This document shows, piece after piece, positions 60,001 to 64,000 of a DNA stretch of 64,000 bases; position 1 is the stretch's first letter; the number at the start of each line of letters is the position of its first letter. The position numbers and the translations under genes were made by a program. Source of the stretch: CAVTTH01 sp963737545 (lineage in GTDB: Bacteria; Verrucomicrobiota; Verrucomicrobiia; Chthoniobacterales; UBA10450); contig CAVTTH010000005.1 of assembly GCA_963737545.1 (NCBI GenBank), positions 62,001 to 126,000 on the forward strand. Direction: 5' to 3'. The notes beneath the pieces are model-generated. The model had not been told where the DNA came from, made no database searches, and saw nothing but the letters and a program-made list of their open reading frames with translations.

Positions 60001-60199
60001 GGTCTCGATAATACGGGCAGATGTAATCGCCTTCGTTCATCTGTAATGAAATCGCGGCGAGCGCTTCGTGGCCCATTCCCGAGACGTGAAAATGGCCCTT
60101 GCCCTGACGATTCAGATTTTGCTCGCGCAGATCGCCGTGCCGGCTTTCCAGCATGATGGTGAGAAGACGGAGCTTCTCTTCTTTGTTCAGGGCGGCCAT
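57074..60199 (-). CDS. Fused 2-oxoacid dehydrogenase: E1 alpha, E1 beta and E2 in one polypeptide
   Basis: A 1041-residue protein. E1alpha covers about 1-325 with the thiamine diphosphate motif GDAATRQG (143-150) to N173; E1beta covers about 328-650 (IIFGEDVEDPKGGVF, QFIDFIYPGFNQ). A 42-residue linker leads to a lipoyl domain (about 695-780; K739 in ELETDKAVY) and an E2 acyltransferase core (about 825-1041). No E1/E3-binding domain is recognisable between lipoyl domain and core. The active-site motif DHRxxDG reads DHRIVNG, so H1009 is kept but Asp is Asn1013. E1 type is closest to branched-chain/pyruvate dehydrogenase. No E3 gene is adjacent. An internal start precedes the E2 part. Confidence 0.88.
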   Translation of the reverse strand: MAALNKEEKLRLLTIMLESRHGDLREQNLNRQGKGHFHVSGMGHEALAAISLQMNEGDYICPYYRDRALVLGRGVESRELALDYMAKRQGQSHGRQMPSHYSYASRHIWSVPTPTGSQLLPGCGIAWGIQLDGKSNIVVATVGDAATRQGDLFEAVCFAKERQLPFLLVVEDNAYGISSPTRKINPLALGVLAPNEWREIDGADVMQVHTAAAEAIAHMRAGKGPVFFWVTMERLSSHTSSDDQKLYRSAEELQNLEKGDPIRAYRQRLIEDGVISADEYEKLDKEIKERIRQEFLEAERAEDPRADELMAEVSAAPAQLDDEVLPAGKYRIGDAVNQTLRLGLARDPRRIIFGEDVEDPKGGVFRLTQKLTTEFGKQVYNSPLAESTILGVACGLASYGHRPVFELQFIDFIYPGFNQLVTNIATLRWRSFGTWKCPAVFYAPYGAYLPGGSLWHSQANEGALAHYPGINVVVPSTPDDAAGLLWSAMHGEDPTIFLIPKHLLWAEHEFDKPIRAVPLGKARRRTTGSDLTLVAWGNTIEKSLEALAQIGDDAGIELIDLRSIVPWDKATIEESVRKTGRLVIVQEDTENCSVGQMIITHITSQPDIWSEMISPPILVSKGNVMIGYNPIYEYAALPDVERITAAVQRSMSTKAERGRVVAAAVPSGRKSTPEKPATAGMKTETSMLKRSRMSKQHTQKIVVPIMGEGIRAAKIVSLLKKPGDPVELDDPLCELETDKAVYPIESSFAGVMGEWKTQVDDTVEIGQELGTIVAEDSDDWVDNMEAAAEVSPDQNGEVAAISVADSKRVAQPGQSRKSASIEPALSPTIIRRLGRVVPANLQIDARWDAIRKARETARKSAGKNAASPSVMIAWAVVRAMEKHAPFRRTMLDDDRIVENDPFDLGVAVALDDGRLATAVVTNANTRDWPDFVRRYNETVEETRTGRVDAMNAPIVISSLGAFGVRAATPIVVPPSAGTLFVGSAHNEMVGDGKKKESAEVITLSLTFDHRIVNGAVAANFVHDIKEEIEKFVIPSKATARV
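58121..58134 (-). promoter_or_regulatory. Internal ribosome-binding site and ATG ahead of the E2 part
   Basis: Within the fused gene, AGAGGT (58134-58129 on the minus strand) stands 5 nt before an in-frame ATG (58123-58121), codon 693, which begins MSKQHTQKIVVPIMGEG, the natural N-terminus of a stand-alone E2. A free 349-residue E2 could be made from it in addition to the fusion. Confidence 0.55.
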
Positions 60200-60321
60200 G
60201 AGTAATTATTTCGCGAAGGGCGTGCTGCTAAGGGAAAGATGTAGGCGCGTTTGTGTCAAACGCCGAAACCGAAAACAGCGGGCGTTCCTGCGGCGAGCGG
60301 TTACAATCGCAGAATCACCAG

Positions 60322-61431
60322 ATGTCCATAATAGACGGAGAGACCATTCGGCAAACACGGGGCAGGGGAGTAATCGAGCATTATCGCGATCTTCTGCCGG
60401 TTTCGGTCTCCACTCCGATCATTTCGTTAGGCGAGGGGAGCACGCCGCTGATCCATTGCCCGCGATTGAGCGAGCGCGTGGGCCGCGGGTGCGAAGTCCA
60501 CGTCAAATACGAAGGGCTCAATCCCACCTGTTCGTTCAAGGATCGCGGCATGACGATCGCGGTTTCGAAAGCGATTGAACAGAGAATCGCAGTGGTGATT
60601 TGCGCTTCGACCGGAAACACCTCCGCCTCGGCAGCGGCTTATGCGGCGCGCGCGGGAATCCGCTGCGCCGTTGTCTTGCCGGCTGGAAAAATTGCCAGCG
60701 GGAAATTGCTTCAGGCGCTCATCCACGGGGCAAAGGTCGTGGCGATCGAAGGCAATTTTGATGATGCTCTCCGAATCGTGCGTCAACTTGGTCAACGAAA
60801 GGACTTCGCAATCGTTAACTCGATCAATCCCGATCGAATCGAAGGACAAAAAACTGCCGCCTTTGAAGTCGTCGACGATCTGGGTGATGCGCCGCATTTT
60901 CATCTTCTGCCAGTGGGCAACGCGGGGAACATCACGGCATATTGGAAGGGGTATCGTGTTTACCGCGACCTCGGACGATGCACGCGGCTTCCGCAGATGA
61001 TCGGGTTTCAGGCGGCCGGTGCGGCCCCAATTGTTCACGACAAAATCATCGAACATCCGGAAACCATCGCCACCGCCATCCGCATCGGAAATCCGGCGAG
61101 TTGGTCCGGAGCAAAGACCGCCGTCGCCGAATCGCGTGGCGCCATTTTGACGGTGACGGACGAAGAAATTCTGGAAGCGCAGAGTTGGCTCGCGAGCAAG
61201 GAGGGGATTTTCGTCGAGCCCGCCAGTGCCGCCTCCATTGCTGGACTTCTCAAATGCGCGGAGGCGCGGTCGGTGGCTAATCCTCTTCGTGATATTTCCG
61301 AGGGCGCCCAGATTGTTTGCACCGTGACTGGGCACGGCCTGAAGGATCCGGACATTCTTTCCGATCGCCTGAAACAGTTCGAGATCGTGGCCGCCGACGA
61401 GAACGCCGTCTTGCGCGCGATTGGATTCTGA
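60322..61431 (+). CDS. thrC: Threonine synthase
   Basis: A 369-residue PLP enzyme converting O-phosphohomoserine to threonine. The PLP lysine is in CSFKDRGMT, the phosphate loop is PVGNAGNITAYWKG, and TPLIHCPRLSE marks the N-terminus. The frame opens at GTG 60253; ATG 60322 is preferred because the added residues are not conserved in type. lysC follows 92 bp later, giving a small aspartate-family unit. Confidence 0.94.
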   Translation: MSIIDGETIRQTRGRGVIEHYRDLLPVSVSTPIISLGEGSTPLIHCPRLSERVGRGCEVHVKYEGLNPTCSFKDRGMTIAVSKAIEQRIAVVICASTGNTSASAAAYAARAGIRCAVVLPAGKIASGKLLQALIHGAKVVAIEGNFDDALRIVRQLGQRKDFAIVNSINPDRIEGQKTAAFEVVDDLGDAPHFHLLPVGNAGNITAYWKGYRVYRDLGRCTRLPQMIGFQAAGAAPIVHDKIIEHPETIATAIRIGNPASWSGAKTAVAESRGAILTVTDEEILEAQSWLASKEGIFVEPASAASIAGLLKCAEARSVANPLRDISEGAQIVCTVTGHGLKDPDILSDRLKQFEIVAADENAVLRAIGF

Positions 61432-61523
61432 TTGCAGCCGTGAGTTGAAACGCGCCATAGATAAGCGAAAAGGCGTTTGTCCATGTTTCAAATTTCTCCC
61501 TCCATCGCTTTTCGTTTTTCTTC

Positions 61524-62762
61524 ATGCGCTTGATTGTTCAAAAATACGGAGGCACTTCCGTCGGCAGTCCGGAGCGAATCCGGAACGTTGCGCAGCGATT
61601 GATTGAGACGCAGCGCCAGGGATGCCGCGTCGTCGCCGTCATCTCCGCGATGGCGGGAGTGACTGACAATTTGATGAAGCTCGCGCGCGAGACGTCGCCG
61701 AATCCGACCGATCGCGAACTCGATGTCCTTCTGGCCACGGGGGAAAGCGCCGCGATGGCGCTCACCGCCATGGCGGTTAATGCGCTTGGCGGAAAGGCGG
61801 TTTCGCTGACCGGCGCCGAGGCCGGGATTCTTACCGACCGCACGCACACGAAAGCCAGGATCGCGAACGTCACGCCGAGACAGATCCAGGGATTGCTGGC
61901 CGAAGACTACATCGTCATCGTCGCCGGATTCCAGGGACAGACCGCTGAAGGCGAGACGACAACACTCGGCCGCGGTGGTTCCGATCTCACCGCCATTGCG
62001 CTCGCGGGAGCACTGAACGCCGACGCGTGTCAGATTTTTACCGACGTCGATGGCGTCTTTACGTGCGATCCACGCGTCATCGGCGACGCGCAGAAGGTCG
62101 ACGAGATTGCATACGACGAATTGCTCGAAATGGCGGGAGCCGGTTCAAAGGTGATGCAGTCGCGCGCAGTGGAATTTGCCAAGAAATTCAGCGTGCCTTT
62201 CGAAGTACGCTCAAGCTTCGCGGACAAACCCGGCACAACCGTAAAGCAGGTGACGCCAAATATGGAGGACGTGGTCGTCCGCGGAGTGAGCCTGGAGCGA
62301 AACCAGGCCAAGATCACGGTCGACGATGTGTGCGACGAACCCGGAATCGCGGGGCGAATTTTTTCCGCCATCGCCGGCGGCAACATCATCGTCGACATGA
62401 TTGTCCAAAGTGTTTCCGAGCAAGGCACGACCGACGTCTCGTTTACCATTCACGAAAACGATCTGGAAGCGGCGAAGAAACTGCTCGCGCCGATCGTTGA
62501 GGAAGTGAAAGCAGCGAGATTGATCGCGACCGGCGGTGTGGCGAAACTTAGCGTTGTCGGAATCGGAATGCGATCTCACTCCGGCGTGGCGGCGCGCATG
62601 TTCGAATGCCTCGGTAAAGGCGGAATCAACATCCAATTGATTTCGACTTCCGAGATCAAAATCGCGGTCGTGATTGAAGGAAAGGATCTCGATCGCGCCG
62701 CGCAACTGACGCATGAAGCATTCGGGCTGGCGCGGCTTGCGCCGAATATCGGGACGCCATAG
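61524..62762 (+). CDS. lysC: Aspartate kinase
   Basis: A 412-residue kinase catalysing the first step of the lysine, methionine and threonine pathways. The N-terminal signature is VQKYGGTSVGSPERIRN, and the kinase core has GRGGSDLTAIALA. Two ACT domains at the C-terminus (about 265-335 and 345-410; VVGIGMRSHSGVAARMF) indicate feedback control by amino acids. No homoserine dehydrogenase domain is attached. Confidence 0.96.
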   Translation: MRLIVQKYGGTSVGSPERIRNVAQRLIETQRQGCRVVAVISAMAGVTDNLMKLARETSPNPTDRELDVLLATGESAAMALTAMAVNALGGKAVSLTGAEAGILTDRTHTKARIANVTPRQIQGLLAEDYIVIVAGFQGQTAEGETTTLGRGGSDLTAIALAGALNADACQIFTDVDGVFTCDPRVIGDAQKVDEIAYDELLEMAGAGSKVMQSRAVEFAKKFSVPFEVRSSFADKPGTTVKQVTPNMEDVVVRGVSLERNQAKITVDDVCDEPGIAGRIFSAIAGGNIIVDMIVQSVSEQGTTDVSFTIHENDLEAAKKLLAPIVEEVKAARLIATGGVAKLSVVGIGMRSHSGVAARMFECLGKGGINIQLISTSEIKIAVVIEGKDLDRAAQLTHEAFGLARLAPNIGTP

Positions 62763-62780
62763 CGCCAGGCCGGCGTTTTT
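62762..62780 (+). terminator. Candidate terminator of lysC
   Basis: GCGCC (62762-62766) can pair with GGCGT (62772-62776), one G-U included, around AGGCC; five T residues follow (62776-62780). The stem is short but GC-rich, and its position right at the lysC stop fits termination. Confidence 0.45.
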
Positions 62781-62842
62781 CGAGCTAAAATCGGTGTATG
62801 CAGAAGGCGTAAAAAATATTGCTACCGCCAATATTCAAATGA

Positions 62843-63324
62843 TTAAGCGGTTTCGAAGGAAAGATTCTTGATCATGCGGGCATGCCGAACCTCGCCAAAC
62901 ATTGTCTCGGCCGGTCCCGTGATGACGTAGCCGTGTTTTCGTAGAAGGGAATCGCTTGTTCCCGCGCATTTAGGACGATCCTGTGTGCGCCCATCTCCGC
63001 AGCGCGTGACTCAAGGGCGTTCAGGATGGTGGACCCGAGCCCTCGGCCAGTTGTCTTCGGATCGACCGCCATAAAACGAATCTGCGCCTCTTCAGGCGAG
63101 TTGAGGTGGAGACGGCCGACTGCAAGGGGCATCCGCGAAGCGTCACAGAGCATCAAATGGACGCTGCCAGCCTCGCGATCATCCTGCTCGGAACCCTTCG
63201 GCTGTTGCCAGGGCTCACGGAGAACACGCCAGCGAAGATCGAAATAGCGCTCCCATTCGATCTTCGATTGCGGCTCGGCAAGCGTTAGATCGAATTGGTG
63301 ATGTTGGGCGTCCATATCGGGCAT
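62843..63324 (-). CDS. GNAT family acetyltransferase, frameshifted near the 3' end
   Basis: The N-terminal part has the acetyl-CoA-binding loop PKTTGRGLGSTILNALESRA followed by MGAHRIVLNAREQAIPFYE, the GNAT core. The frame then reads ENTATSSRD and stops at 62872. If one A is added in the run AAAA just after FYE, the sequence becomes KHGYVITGPAETMFGEVRH and ends FETA at a TAA (62845-62843), exactly the expected GNAT C-terminus. A missing base in a homopolymer is therefore likely. The start may be ATG 63324 or further upstream at 63405. Substrate unknown. Confidence 0.75.
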
Positions 63325-63433
63325 CAAACCCAACGCTAGAGAGGAGATTCTCTGAGGCGATCCTTTTTTGACGTCAAGACGGCTTCGTTTCCCGTCAGTG
63401 GCCATTACCTCATTACATCATACAATATATGCA

Positions 63434-63730
63434 CTACGCAAATCGCTTTTTGAGGAACCGCTGAATGTCCGCCTCAACACACCGATAAGCCGCAGGAGAG
63501 AGCCGTGGAAGTGGTTTCGGACGCTCAGGATGGAGCAGGACGCACCCCGGCCGTTCTTCGGCAGCATGATCCCGGTAAGCGGCACGATCGCGATTAACGA
63601 AGGCACGCTGACACCCACGGCACCGGTAGCGATGATCGTGACCGACCAGCTCGCCGTAACGAGTGCGAGAACCGCAATCCCAACACTGGAAAATAGGGAG
63701 CTTGAATTCGAGGTCGAGAGCCTGTCCCAT
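63434..63730 (-). CDS. Hypothetical zinc-ribbon protein
   Basis: A 98-residue protein with a CWDC ... CRGC arrangement 17 residues apart (ending YRCRGCQRAFVNRDR), a plausible single zinc ribbon in a basic, Arg-rich protein. It lies 30-110 bp beyond the acetyltransferase on the same strand. The reading frame is GC-biased and other frames are also open, so the call rests mainly on the paired cysteines. Function unknown. Confidence 0.5.
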   Translation of the reverse strand: MGQALDLEFKLPIFQCWDCGSRTRYGELVGHDHRYRCRGCQRAFVNRDRAAYRDHAAEERPGCVLLHPERPKPLPRLSPAAYRCVEADIQRFLKKRFA

Positions 63731-64000
63731 TTCGAAACGTCAACCCTCGCTCGACGCACCTGCCGCGCCGGCAGCCCTGATCCCCTTTGCTGTCACGGCA
63801 GTTGCTTTCGAGGTGAACCCGCACTGGCACGTTGGAGACGCATCCAACAGGAAGAGAGTGCAGTTGATGAATGTTTTTCCACGAAAGGGAAGGTGGGTGG
63901 AAAAAAGATTTCATTGGTCGTTAGGGACGTGCGGCAGCGTGGACTGCGGACGCGGACTCAGGCGGCCTCTCTCAGGCCGTCCATCGTCCGGTAAACGGCA

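Noticed and set aside
63594..63914. Open frame of 106 codons on the minus strand
   Set aside because: Overlaps the zinc-ribbon frame, is Arg/Ser/Cys-rich without motif, and looks like a shadow frame.
63958..64000. C-terminal end of a minus-strand gene (reads AVYRTMDGLREAA, then stop)
   Set aside because: Only 14 codons lie in the window and they overlap a GC-rich hairpin; too little to support a gene.
1..64000. CRISPR array, prophage or rRNA operon
   Set aside because: No regularly spaced repeats, phage structural genes or rRNA sequence were seen in reading the window. The S23-type genes are not in rRNA.

Overview
The window reads as a chromosomal segment of a GC-rich, Gram-negative heterotroph, most likely a soil Verrucomicrobiota of the Chthoniobacterales/Spartobacteria type. 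That placement is inference. It rests on lipopolysaccharide genes (lpxI, kdsB, hldA, gmhB), an actinobacterial-type glycogen synthase, a PEP-CTERM-like protein beside pseudopilins, and Gld-type ABC genes outside Bacteroidetes. It still needs a phylogeny, for example of atpA/atpD, pyrG or rpsN. Almost all of the window is coding and no phage or large island is visible.

Layout. 1-9.8 kb: a partial unknown gene, rpsN, a CorC/HlyC protein, the divergent mntR/mntH manganese pair with its operator, a universal stress protein, a frameshifted outer-membrane protein, glycogen synthase, obgE and a glycosyltransferase. 10-21.3 kb: F1Fo ATP synthase in the order a-c-b-delta-alpha-gamma, then 4.8 kb of opposite-strand pseudopilin, secreted and PEP-CTERM-like genes, then beta-epsilon, followed by lpxI. 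22.2-30 kb: tRNA-Ala(GGC) with a duplicated 3' end, then a leftward block of DUF4340, GldG, GldF and GldA-like ABC genes and a MacA/MacB-like pair split by a four-helix-bundle gene. 30-37.6 kb: queG, aroK, purE, tsaC, pyrG, kdsB, gmhB and hldA, with two copies of an inverted-repeat element. 37.7-42.5 kb: two unknown secreted proteins, phoH, a 7TM-HD protein and a purine nucleoside phosphorylase. 42.4-47.2 kb: an orphan nuoB-nuoC pair, then cysD and cysNC separated by a second four-helix-bundle gene. 47.3-52.7 kb: a hybrid histidine kinase, truA, ruvX and manC. 53-60.2 kb: acyl-CoA carboxylase beta, HMG-CoA-lyase-like and enoyl-CoA hydratase genes (leucine-degradation-like), then a single polypeptide fusing E1alpha, E1beta and E2 of a 2-oxoacid dehydrogenase. 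60-64 kb: thrC, lysC, a frameshifted acetyltransferase and a zinc-ribbon protein.

The most unusual points are these. Two S23/IVP-type four-helix-bundle genes each sit inside an operon between inverted repeats, and the repeat supplies the first codons of the downstream gene; they look like small inserted cassettes. The E1alpha-E1beta-E2 fusion has an internal ribosome-binding site and no recognisable E1-binding domain. The ATP synthase operon is split by an antisense cluster. The octamer GCCTAACG/CGTTAGGC occurs at least 13 times, where about two are expected. A tRNA 3' end is duplicated around a structured 119-bp segment. Three genes, including the normally essential atpG, carry single-base frameshifts, so local consensus errors should be kept in mind.
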